DNA from: Chroococcidiopsis sp. TS-821
Lineage (GTDB): Bacteria; Cyanobacteriota; Cyanobacteriia; Cyanobacteriales; Chroococcidiopsidaceae
Reading direction: 5' to 3'
Assembly: GCF_002939305.1 (NCBI RefSeq)
Contig: NZ_MVDI01000001.1
Coordinates: 1,488,001 to 1,552,000, forward strand
DNA: 64,000 nucleotides
Positions 37,977-45,750 of the stretch are shown piece by piece; the first letter of the stretch is position 1; each line of letters starts with the position of its first letter. Both the position numbers and the translations under genes were made by a program. The notes under the pieces were generated by a model. The model did no database searches. It worked only from the letters and a program-made list of their open reading frames with translations, and had not been told where the DNA came from.

Positions 37977-38540
37977 CTAAGGCACTGACGAGCAAGTATG
38001 ATTAGTTTGATTTTGAATGACTTTACCAGGACTGATAAAAGAAATTCCTTGTTGAAAACCGGTTCCGATCGCCACTGCTTCAATAATCGGTTCAGAAACG
38101 CTTGTTTGCGCTACCCAATCGACAATAAAGTTTGCGCCTAAACCACCACTATTGTCTGATGTAGTAATAAAAAAGTCGGTAGAAGCTAAGGCTGCAAGTT
38201 GGATAGGACGCTCTAAATACTGCCGAATCAGCTGACCCTCTGAGTCATAGTAGCGCACGCAGGTGATGATGATTGGGTTAGCTAAATCGGTATTGCGAAC
38301 ACTTAAAGTTGTCGCTAAGTTGAAAAGTCGTTTTTGATCCTCATAATATATGTAGGAATAAACGGGGACATAAAGTGTTTGACCAGTTACTATTTGAGAA
38401 TTTTCATCTAAAGTGACTTGCTGCGGTTGAGTAGCTAGCTGGCTGGCGATTTGTCCTGGAGGTGTCGTTGCGGGTGAAGTACACGCACTCAGAACAATTA
38501 TGATGGCAGGTGCCAACCAACGAAGTATCAGCTGAGACAT
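37977..38540 (-). CDS. DUF3124 lipoprotein
   Basis: 187 residues. A lipoprotein-type signal ends in L-S-A-C, so it is probably membrane-anchored on the outer face. The mature domain, GQTLYVPVYSYIYYEDQKRL, TLSVRNTDLANPIIITCVRY, and F-I-V-D-W-V-A, is the DUF3124 pattern. Function unknown. It starts two bases after the stop of the NAD-binding protein gene, so the two form a transcription unit. Confidence 0.9.
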   Translation of the reverse strand: MSQLILRWLAPAIIIVLSACTSPATTPPGQIASQLATQPQQVTLDENSQIVTGQTLYVPVYSYIYYEDQKRLFNLATTLSVRNTDLANPIIITCVRYYDSEGQLIRQYLERPIQLAALASTDFFITTSDNSGGLGANFIVDWVAQTSVSEPIIEAVAIGTGFQQGISFISPGKVIQNQTNHTCSSVP

Positions 38541-38542
38541 TA

Positions 38543-39217
38543 CTAGCAGCCTTCTATAAAATCAATGACTTGATGTAAAGATCCTGGTTTGGTCACAATC
38601 AGTACAGTAGAACCAGGTTCGAGGACAGTACTGCCATTAGGAATCTTCAAGTCTTCGTGCGGATGTGGTTGATAGCCAATGATCAACGATCCTCCAGGAA
38701 AGCGCGGATCTTGTGCCACTTCTGCAACGCTTCTTCCTGCAACATTACAGCGTTCGGGTATAGGAAGCTTTAAAACCTCGATTTGTCCTTGCTCAAAATG
38801 CATCATTGATTCAATTTGCGGATACTCAATAGCATTAACCATCGTGGAAACCGCAAGATCGACGGTACTGATAATGTGACTAGCTCCTGCATAGCGCAGT
38901 GGTTCAGCAAAATCGCGATGGCGCATCCGTGTCAGAATGTGAGGAACGCCGTAGTGTTTAGCAAGCGTGACCATCGCTAAATTTAAGGCATCATGTCTTA
39001 AAACCGCAGCTACCGAATCAGCTTTGCGAATTCCGGCTTCTAATAAAACTTCGGTACTCACGGCGCTACCTTCAAATGCCATCACTCCTACTTGTTCGCG
39101 CGCGTAGCGACAAGCTGTAGGATCGATATCAATTACTGCAACAGTATGACCGAGTTCAATGAGTCTTTGTGCCAAACTTAGCCCAACAAGTCCCGCGCCG
39201 CCAATGAGTACGTACAT
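38543..39217 (-). CDS. TrkA-type NAD-binding K+ transport regulator
   Basis: 224 residues: an RCK N-lobe (YVLIGGAGLVGLSLAQRLIE, D-I-D-P after strand 2) and a TrkA-C domain (about 145-224, GSLIIGYQPHPHEDL). Such cytosolic proteins gate K+ channels or transporters by NAD(H)/ATP. It has no membrane part of its own, and a full channel/RCK gene is divergently transcribed 275 bases away. Confidence 0.92.
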   Translation of the reverse strand: MYVLIGGAGLVGLSLAQRLIELGHTVAVIDIDPTACRYAREQVGVMAFEGSAVSTEVLLEAGIRKADSVAAVLRHDALNLAMVTLAKHYGVPHILTRMRHRDFAEPLRYAGASHIISTVDLAVSTMVNAIEYPQIESMMHFEQGQIEVLKLPIPERCNVAGRSVAEVAQDPRFPGGSLIIGYQPHPHEDLKIPNGSTVLEPGSTVLIVTKPGSLHQVIDFIEGC

Positions 39218-39492
39218 TACTCTTGTTTAATTTAAGCTTTCAGTTTTACTTTACTGTATTCGTAAAGTTGAGCCATTACTATCGTATTGTGTCTGGATCA
39301 AAATCGCTATACTAATACCGTTTGGCAGAAAGATGTGGGCGAATTGCTGCAGAATTCGTTAAAAAACATCTTATCTTGTATGGATGCGGGTGCGAATTTA
39401 TTCGCCGTAAATAAACAAAGTCCGCGCAGGTGGATCTCCGTTTTTCAGTTTAAATAAGTATACGGCTCGATGACGTAGAGAGTGCAGGTAAT

Positions 39493-40575
39493 GTGTTTAG
39501 TTCGCAAGCAGAATTTGAGCAGAAATATCGACGTATTCGGCGGGAACTCACCTTATCTATCATTGGGCTTGGGGTTGTTGTCCTAGTTGGTACCCTCTGG
39601 TACTGGTTGGTTGAGGGTTGGTCGTGGATAGATGCGGCGTATATGACAGTGATTACGCTAGCAACGGTTGGTTATGGCGAAACACGTCCATTGGGCGATC
39701 GCGGTCGCTTGTTTACTATCACTTTGATTATCATGGGAGTATTGAGTATTGGCTACATCGTTAATCGATTTACCGATGCTCTAGTTCAAGGCTACTTCCA
39801 AACTGGTTTTCAACTGCGGCAACAGCGACAATTGATTGACTCTTTATCAGATCATTATATTCTGTGTGGTTTTGGGCGGACAGGTCGGCAAATTGCTTTA
39901 GAGTTTGCAACTGAGGCAATTCCTTTTGTCACAATTGACTCGGATCCAGAATCAGTACAAGCTGCGCAGCAACTAGGTTACACTGTCGTCGAAGGTGACG
40001 CTACGCTTGATGAAGTGTTACTCAAAGTTGGTGTCGAACGCGCTACTTGTCTCGTATCTGCACTTCCTTCGGATGCTGAAAATCTTTATACTGTTATTTC
40101 CGCAAAAGCACTGAATCCGCAAATTCGCGCGATCGCCCGCGCAAGCACCCAAGAAGCACTCCAAAAACTGCAACGCGCTGGGGCAGACGCAGTGGTATCT
40201 CCTTATATTACAGGCGGTAGACGTATGGCAGCCGCAGCCCTTCGACCGCAAGTGATGGATTTTGTCGATGGCATCCTCACGGGTGCAGGTCGCGAATTAT
40301 ACATGGAAGAAGTGCGCCTCGATCCTAAGACTTGTCCGTGTATTGGTCAAAGTTTAGGTGCAGCTCGATTGCGATCGCGAACAGGAGCTTTAGTTCTCGC
40401 GATCCGTCGTAACGATGGTACGCTGATTGGTGGTCCAACAGCTGATACGCAACTCATGGCAGGAGACTTACTTATTTGTATGGGAACCGCCGAACAACTA
40501 CGACGCCTCAACCAAATTCTTGGACCAATTAGTTCTAAACTTCCCCGTCCGCCTAAGCCGCCTAAGCATAATTAA
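39493..40575 (+). CDS. Two-helix K+ channel with RCK domain
   Basis: 360 residues; GTG start. TM1 (about 18-38), pore helix and filter T-V-G-Y-G-E (about 58-63), TM2 (about 75-92), then TrkA-N (LCGFGRTGRQIALEFA, about 118-240) and TrkA-C (about 262-345, with a C-P-C-I-G segment). This is the MthK/Kch design of ligand-gated K+ channels. Ends in a Pro/Lys tail. The T-V-G-Y-G filter predicts K+ selectivity. Confidence 0.94.
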   Translation: MFSSQAEFEQKYRRIRRELTLSIIGLGVVVLVGTLWYWLVEGWSWIDAAYMTVITLATVGYGETRPLGDRGRLFTITLIIMGVLSIGYIVNRFTDALVQGYFQTGFQLRQQRQLIDSLSDHYILCGFGRTGRQIALEFATEAIPFVTIDSDPESVQAAQQLGYTVVEGDATLDEVLLKVGVERATCLVSALPSDAENLYTVISAKALNPQIRAIARASTQEALQKLQRAGADAVVSPYITGGRRMAAAALRPQVMDFVDGILTGAGRELYMEEVRLDPKTCPCIGQSLGAARLRSRTGALVLAIRRNDGTLIGGPTADTQLMAGDLLICMGTAEQLRRLNQILGPISSKLPRPPKPPKHN

Positions 40576-40735
40576 ATATTTTTTGCCTTTACTGGTTAAT
40601 TTTAAGTTAAATACACCTTAATCACTCTATTTCCGTCTTTTGGCAGTCAGTAGCGGCTGCTAACCGTAGTAGATTAAGTATTGTTACAATTTCTCTAATT
40701 CATTTTTACGCTTACTGGGAAGTTATTGATTAAAA

Positions 40736-40960
40736 ATGGAAAAAGCTGCTACAGATTGGTGGGTGGAAATCACCACAATTTCACCGCGCTGTGTTTATTA
40801 TTTTGGACCATTTGCAACTATTGACGAAGCTAAAGCAGCTTATTCTGGATATATAAAAGACCTTGATAGCGAGGGTGCAAAAGGAATTATTGTTATCATT
40901 CAACGCTGTCAGCCAAAAGAACTGACGATTTGTGAAGAGGATAGTATGTTATGGAGGTAA
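40736..40960 (+). CDS. DUF1816 domain protein
   Basis: 74 residues. Cyanobacterial DUF1816 pattern: W-W-V-E-I-T-T, C-V-Y-Y-F-G-P-F, E-A-K-A-A-Y-S-G-Y, DLDSEGAKGIIVIIQRCQP. The family is abundant in cyanobacteria and its function is unknown. The last three codons overlap the 3' end of the tRNA-Ala gene on the opposite strand by 9 bases. Confidence 0.88.
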   Translation: MEKAATDWWVEITTISPRCVYYFGPFATIDEAKAAYSGYIKDLDSEGAKGIIVIIQRCQPKELTICEEDSMLWR

Positions 40961-41024
40961 GCGGACTCGAACCGCTGACATCCTGCTTGCAAAGCAGGCG
41001 CTCTACCAACTGAGCTATACCCCC
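40952..41024 (-). tRNA. tRNA-Ala (UGC)
   Basis: 73 bases on the minus strand. Acceptor stem GGGGGTA/TACCTCC with one G-T pair, D-arm AGCTCAGTTGGTAGAGC, anticodon arm CCTGC-TTTGCAA-GCAGG with anticodon TGC, and T-arm with GGTTCGAGTCC. Discriminator A. CCA is not encoded. Outside any rRNA operon here. Confidence 0.97.
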
Positions 41025-41125
41025 GATTTGAAAAATGGCTTGATTTCCTCGCCTTTGCTATTGTAACTATAGATTCAAATTAAATCAAGTACTTTGTTGA
41101 GCAAATTTCAACAATTGTCAGGACA

Positions 41126-42031
41126 ATGACCCAAATTGTTGCAACGTTCTATAAATTTGTCAGTTTGCCAGACGCGGTGGAAATACAAGCACCTTTGTTG
41201 TCTTACTGCTTATCACACAACGTCAAGGGAACAATTCTGCTTGCACCGGAAGGAATTAACGGTACAATTGCCGCTACACGCGATCGCATTGATGCAGTTT
41301 TAGCATTTCTCCGCGCCAATCCTCGTTTTGCTGATTTAGAGCATAAAGAATCTACCGCAGATGCGCCACCCTTTGAGCGCATGAAGGTACGTCTTAAAAA
41401 AGAAATCGTGACGCTAGGAGTGCCAGAAGTCGATCCCAATCAAAGAGTAGGAATTTATGTATCGCCGCAAGAATGGAATGCTTTAATTAGCGATCCGGAA
41501 GTGACTGTGATTGATACTCGCAACGATTACGAGGTGGAGATTGGTAGTTTTAAAGGCGCGCAAAATCCGCAGACGCGATCGTTCCGTGAATTTCCTGAAT
41601 ACGTTCGTCAACATCTCGATCCAAGCCAGCACAAAAAAGTTGCGATGTTTTGTACAGGGGGAATTCGCTGCGAAAAAGCTTCCTCGTTTTTATTATCCCA
41701 GGGTTTCGCCGAAGTTTATCATCTTAAAGGCGGCATCTTAAAGTATTTGGAAGAAGTTCCATCTGCAGAGAGTTTGTGGGAAGGCGAGTGTTTTGTCTTT
41801 GACGAAAGAGTTGCGGTAACTCACGATTTAGAAATTGGTTCGTATGATATGTGTCGTAGTTGCGGACATCCAATTTCTAAAGCGGATAAGGTATCGCCAC
41901 ACTACGAAGAAGGCATTTCGTGTCCCTACTGTTTTGCGGATCTCACCGAAGAAAAACGCAAACGTCAACAAGAAAAACAAAAACAGATCGAGTTAGCTAA
42001 GAACAAAACGAATGTTATTACCTCAAACTGA
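41126..42031 (+). CDS. trhO: tRNA uridine-34 hydroxylase, rhodanese-like (TrhO/YceA)
   Basis: 301 residues. An N-terminal acylphosphatase-like domain ([20 protein letters not shown]) is followed by a rhodanese domain (about 115-215) with active-site Cys176 in [11 protein letters not shown], and a C-terminal part with two C-x-x-C pairs (M-C-R-S-C-G-H, S-C-P-Y-C-F). TrhO hydroxylates U34 of certain tRNAs, including tRNA-Ala(UGC), whose gene lies about 100 bases upstream here on the other strand. A Lys/Gln-rich tail is present. Confidence 0.93.
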   Translation: MTQIVATFYKFVSLPDAVEIQAPLLSYCLSHNVKGTILLAPEGINGTIAATRDRIDAVLAFLRANPRFADLEHKESTADAPPFERMKVRLKKEIVTLGVPEVDPNQRVGIYVSPQEWNALISDPEVTVIDTRNDYEVEIGSFKGAQNPQTRSFREFPEYVRQHLDPSQHKKVAMFCTGGIRCEKASSFLLSQGFAEVYHLKGGILKYLEEVPSAESLWEGECFVFDERVAVTHDLEIGSYDMCRSCGHPISKADKVSPHYEEGISCPYCFADLTEEKRKRQQEKQKQIELAKNKTNVITSN

Positions 42032-42089
42032 AGTGGCTAGTGATTAGCACAATTACTAGCTAGTTACTAGCGCTTTATAGTCTGTTTAC

Positions 42090-42770
42090 TCAACCAGAGA
42101 CGACGTGAGGACGTTTCCATGCCAAAGTTAATCCATCACCGATGGGAACTAAGCTGATAGCGACGCGCGTATCTTGATGCAGTTTTTGATTAAAAGCGCG
42201 GATTTTATTTGTGCGATTATCCTGCACGTAGGGATCGGCGACTCTTCCTGACCACAATACATTATCAACTGCAATTAAGCCACCAGGGCGAATTAATTTT
42301 AATGCAAGCTCGTAGTAAGTATCGTAGTTGCTTTTATCGGCATCAATCAAAGCAAAATCAAAGGTATTTGCTTCACCTGCGGTAAGTAGTTGGTTTAAGG
42401 TATCTTGAGCGGGTGCGATGTGCAACTCAATTTTGTCTGCAACACCAGCTTTGTGCCACCAGTGACGCGCGATTTTTGTATATTCTTCGCTGATATCGCA
42501 CGCGATAACTTTACCTGTAGGTGGTAAGACTAGCGCTACAGACAGCGCGCTATAACCTGTAAATACCCCGATATCGAGGGTTTTTTTGGCTTGCATTAAT
42601 TGCACAAGTAACGCAATAAATTGCCCTTGTTCTGGAGCAATTTGCATATTGCCCATTGGATGTTTTGCAGTTTCCTGTCGCAGCTGCGTTAATATTTCTG
42701 CTTCATGCAAAGAAATCGATCGCATGTAGCTGTAAAGCTGTTCGTCGAGTTTTAATGTTTGAACGCCCAT
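42090..42770 (-). CDS. SAM-dependent O-methyltransferase (class I, COMT-like)
   Basis: 226 residues from the ATG at 42770; an in-frame extension to 42845 adds a hydrophobic stretch absent from the family. Landmarks: QLRQETAKHPMGNMQIAPEQ, SAM motif I L-D-I-G-V-F-T-G-Y-S-A-L-S, I-A-C-D-I-S-E-E, FDFALIDADKSNYDTYYELA (metal-binding Asp), G-G-L-I-A-V-D-N-V-L-W-S-G. Close in type to caffeoyl-CoA/catechol methyltransferases. Substrate unknown. Confidence 0.92.
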   Translation of the reverse strand: MGVQTLKLDEQLYSYMRSISLHEAEILTQLRQETAKHPMGNMQIAPEQGQFIALLVQLMQAKKTLDIGVFTGYSALSVALVLPPTGKVIACDISEEYTKIARHWWHKAGVADKIELHIAPAQDTLNQLLTAGEANTFDFALIDADKSNYDTYYELALKLIRPGGLIAVDNVLWSGRVADPYVQDNRTNKIRAFNQKLHQDTRVAISLVPIGDGLTLAWKRPHVVSG

Positions 42771-42948
42771 TTGGCTTTTGCTTGCAGGAAGATAATCAAT
42801 AGGGGCTATTGAGAAAGCAGAAAATAGAAGATAAGCCTTTATCAATTAAGTTTAAGTGCTTGCAACTATGAAGGGTAGAGTCAGGCAGTCTAGTCTACAA
42901 CTTTGTACTAGTTATCCTCTAGCTTCTGCTTCTCTTGAGCGATCGAGT

Positions 42949-43155
42949 TTAATCAAGTTTGAGGGCATTGACTGGAACTTCATCCCACGACTCAACTGTA
43001 CGTATGCGCGCGATCCAACCAGCTGCTTTTTGCGCATCAGTTAAGTTACGCTCGTACGACGCATGACATTCATTTGCTTGTTCTTCATTAGCGCAAGCAA
43101 TACAAGCATGAATCATACCTGAAGGATCGATTTGTTCGTTTACCCAGATTTTCAT
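42949..43155 (-). CDS. Small conserved hypothetical protein
   Basis: 68 residues; ATG with GGAGGAG 6 bases upstream, a strong site. Contains I-H-A-C-I-A-C-A-N-E-E-Q-A-N-E-C-H, a cysteine-containing stretch that could bind metal, and W-I-A-R-I-R-T-V-E-S-W-D-E-V-P near the C-terminus. I recall similar short cyanobacterial proteins without known role. Confidence 0.75.
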   Translation of the reverse strand: MKIWVNEQIDPSGMIHACIACANEEQANECHASYERNLTDAQKAAGWIARIRTVESWDEVPVNALKLD

Positions 43156-43260
43156 CAGATGGCTCCTCCACTTTGAAAAGCAATGATTAGAACCTGCTAA
43201 TTGTATAGCTTACTGCTTTGCAAAGTTATCAATTATAAATTTTAAATTATGAATCAATTC

Positions 43261-43776
43261 TCAAAAATCTGACATCTCAGTATTGGCGATTGATGCGATC
43301 GCTTCTCCAGTGACGCGACAAATGCGCCAGTCGGGTAAAACCGCTGCTCCCATACGACGATAGAATGCGATCGCCGGTTCATTCCAATCCAATACACTCC
43401 ACTCTAGCCGTCCACAACCCCGTTCTACAGCAAGTTGTGCTAAGTATTTGATCAAGGCTTTACCTATCCCTTGGCGCCGGTATTCTGGAAGAACAAATAA
43501 GTCTTCTAAGTAAATTCCTGGTTGCGTCAGAAAAGTTGAGTAGTTGTGAAAGAACAATGCAAAACCCACTGCTTGACCTTTGACTTCAGCAATAATAGCT
43601 TCTACGTACGGTTGGGCACTAAACAAATGCTCGCGCAAAGCTTCTGCACTACCCGTTACGGCATGCGATAATTTTTCATACTCAGCAAGTGCTTGAATTA
43701 AAGAAAACAGCACCGATACATCGTTGGGAGTGGCAGGGCGTAAGTTGAGTTCAGAACTGAGCGCGCGAATAGACAC
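43261..43776 (-). CDS. GNAT N-acetyltransferase (SSAT-like)
   Basis: 171 residues. N-terminal LRPATPNDVSVLFSLIQALA and Y-E-K-L-S-H-A-V, then Y-L-E-D-L-F-V-L-P-E-Y-R-R-Q-G-I-G-K-A-L (acetyl-CoA pyrophosphate loop), then R-L-E-W-S-V-L-D-W-N-E-P-A-I-A-F-Y-R-R-M-G-A. The E-D-L-F-V and L-D-W-N motifs resemble diamine N-acetyltransferases. Single gene. Confidence 0.92.
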   Translation of the reverse strand: MSIRALSSELNLRPATPNDVSVLFSLIQALAEYEKLSHAVTGSAEALREHLFSAQPYVEAIIAEVKGQAVGFALFFHNYSTFLTQPGIYLEDLFVLPEYRRQGIGKALIKYLAQLAVERGCGRLEWSVLDWNEPAIAFYRRMGAAVLPDWRICRVTGEAIASIANTEMSDF

Positions 43777-43906
43777 AGTAAATGGATAAAATTTATAAAC
43801 TATAGAACATTAGGCACAAAGGAGACAATTCTCCCTGATACCCAATGCTTATATTACTTTGTCCTAGCACGACTTGAGTTAGCTAGTAGCTAAATACTCA
43901 TTGCTT

Positions 43907-45058
43907 TTAAAATAGCCATCCTCTTAAGCGTTTGGCAATTTGAGGGCGACGTAGCTTGCGCATTGCTTTACTTTGAATTTGGCGGACTCTTTCGCGTGAA
44001 AGATTAAAGATACTGCCAACTTCTTCTAAAGTGCACGGTTCACTTGTAATCAAGCCATAGCGAAGCGAGATGACATCTTTCTCTCTGGGGGTTAAAACAT
44101 CTCCTAAAACGTCCCAAATTTCCTGACGCATCATAGTTTCGCTCATTTGTTGCTCTGGAGATTGGCTGTCTTCGTCTTCTAGCAAATCTACTAATTCTGT
44201 ATCTTCTTCTTTGCCTACGCGGTGATTTAAAGAAAGTGATTTACGTCGTAGTTGTAGCAATTGACGCAAATGTTCTCCTGAAATTTCCAGGGCTTGCGCA
44301 AGTTCTGTTTCTGAAGGATTGCGTTGCAGTTTTTGTTTAAGTTCGCGCTGTGCTTTTTTAAGTTTGTTGAGTTTTTCTACAATATGAATTGGCAGTCGAA
44401 TTGTTCGAGCATCGTTGGCGATCGCGCGGGTAATTGCTTGCCTAATCCACCAATAAGCATAAGTAGAAAATTTGTATCCTTTATCAGGGTCGAATTTTTC
44501 TGCTGCGCGATTTAACCCCATTGCACCTTCTTGAATTAAATCCAAGAAAGGCAAACCTCGGTTTAGATATCGCTTGGCAATTGACACGACTAAACGTAAA
44601 TTGGAGCGAATCATTTTTCGCTTTGCCACGCGACCTTGATACAATCGATGTTCCAACTGACGCTCAGACATCCCTAATAAAGTTGCTACTTCAGCTTTAT
44701 TGGGCTGGCGATTTATCTCTGCTTGCAAGCGCTGCTGTATTTCCTCAATTTCTATGATGAACTTGACGCGTCTTGCTAGTTCTACTTCTTCCTCTGGTTT
44801 AAGTAAAGGGTAGCGTGCCATTTCTTTGAAAAAAGCACCTACAGCATCGTCAGATTTTGTTTTTTCATAACCTGAAGGTCTTGCCGCAGCTAATTCTTCT
44901 TTATCTTCTACTTCTATATTCTGCTCTATTGGCGATAGAGCTGAGGCTACTGCTGCTAAATTTTCTAGAGTTGGTTCTTCTGTATCAGCACTGTTAATAT
45001 CACTATCTGTTGCTGTTGTTAACAGAGACTCAATTGCGTCTAATTCAGCAATGTTCAT
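43907..45058 (-). CDS. Group 2 RNA polymerase sigma factor
   Basis: 383 residues from the ATG at 45058; the upstream TTG at 45085 is less likely. Regions 1.2 (DAVGAFFKEMARYPLLKPEE), 2 (NLRLVVSIAKRYLNRGLPFL, DLIQEGAMGLNRAAEKFDPD, TYAYWWIRQAITRAI), 3 and 4 (LTPREKDVISLRYGL, LEEVGSIFNLSRERVRQIQS) are complete. The acidic N-terminal 70 residues are variable. Alternative housekeeping-like sigma factor, probably stress or carbon/nitrogen responsive; which Sig class is not decided. Confidence 0.95.
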   Translation of the reverse strand: MNIAELDAIESLLTTATDSDINSADTEEPTLENLAAVASALSPIEQNIEVEDKEELAAARPSGYEKTKSDDAVGAFFKEMARYPLLKPEEEVELARRVKFIIEIEEIQQRLQAEINRQPNKAEVATLLGMSERQLEHRLYQGRVAKRKMIRSNLRLVVSIAKRYLNRGLPFLDLIQEGAMGLNRAAEKFDPDKGYKFSTYAYWWIRQAITRAIANDARTIRLPIHIVEKLNKLKKAQRELKQKLQRNPSETELAQALEISGEHLRQLLQLRRKSLSLNHRVGKEEDTELVDLLEDEDSQSPEQQMSETMMRQEIWDVLGDVLTPREKDVISLRYGLITSEPCTLEEVGSIFNLSRERVRQIQSKAMRKLRRPQIAKRLRGWLF

Positions 45059-45750
45059 ACTTAATATTAGGTTCAAAACTGACAAATGATTGGCTTGCTA
45101 ATCTTGAGAAAGACAATGTTTTTCCTAGAGGAAAAGTATCTACTATCGTTCGTTCATGTTGAATTGTTTTTATCCATTAATTAAACTTTTCCCTCTCTCA
45201 TTGCTGGTGCTGATTTTAATATTTATATTTTTAACTGTTTTTCCTGGTGGCAAATCTCCTCTATTTAGGTTAACAAATTTATTTCTTTTTGTTTTTTAAA
45301 ATTAATAAAATTGAGTATTTTTTATAAGTAATAAATTATAAATACTTACAATTCACTTCGAGCCTAAACTTGAATATTTTTATGAAAGTAAAACCAACAC
45401 CCGTTTCTGGTTAAGATGCGCTACTAGCATGCATACTTAACTTGTAAATCCTCTAGAAATTAAGGAGGAGTTATTATTTTTTCTCTACTCTGAAGTCAGA
45501 ATCTCACATTCAGCGCTTATTTGTTGTCTACCAATAGGGAGAAAATGCTTGGCAAAATATTTACGCTGTCGGACTGAAAATATGTATACTATCTAACATA
45601 AAAACTTTGTATGAAATTTTAGTATATTAGAATACATTTATATAGGAATTGGTAGCTGGGCAAAGTGCTACTGATTGTGCCATCAATACTCAAGCGATCG
45701 CCCTTTTAGCTTATCAGTAGAAAATTTTTAATAGATTTAAATTTAAGCGT
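45059..45750. other. Divergent promoter region sigma factor / priA
   Basis: 692 bases, AT-rich, between divergent genes, so it should carry both promoters. An AAGGAGGAG ribosome-binding-like sequence at about 45461-45470 has no usable ORF after it. A HIP1 octamer lies near 45695. An sRNA is possible but unsupported. Confidence 0.4.

Noticed and set aside
45455-45480. Ribosome-binding-like AAGGAGGAG as start of a small gene
   Set aside because: No start codon at suitable distance opens more than about ten codons.
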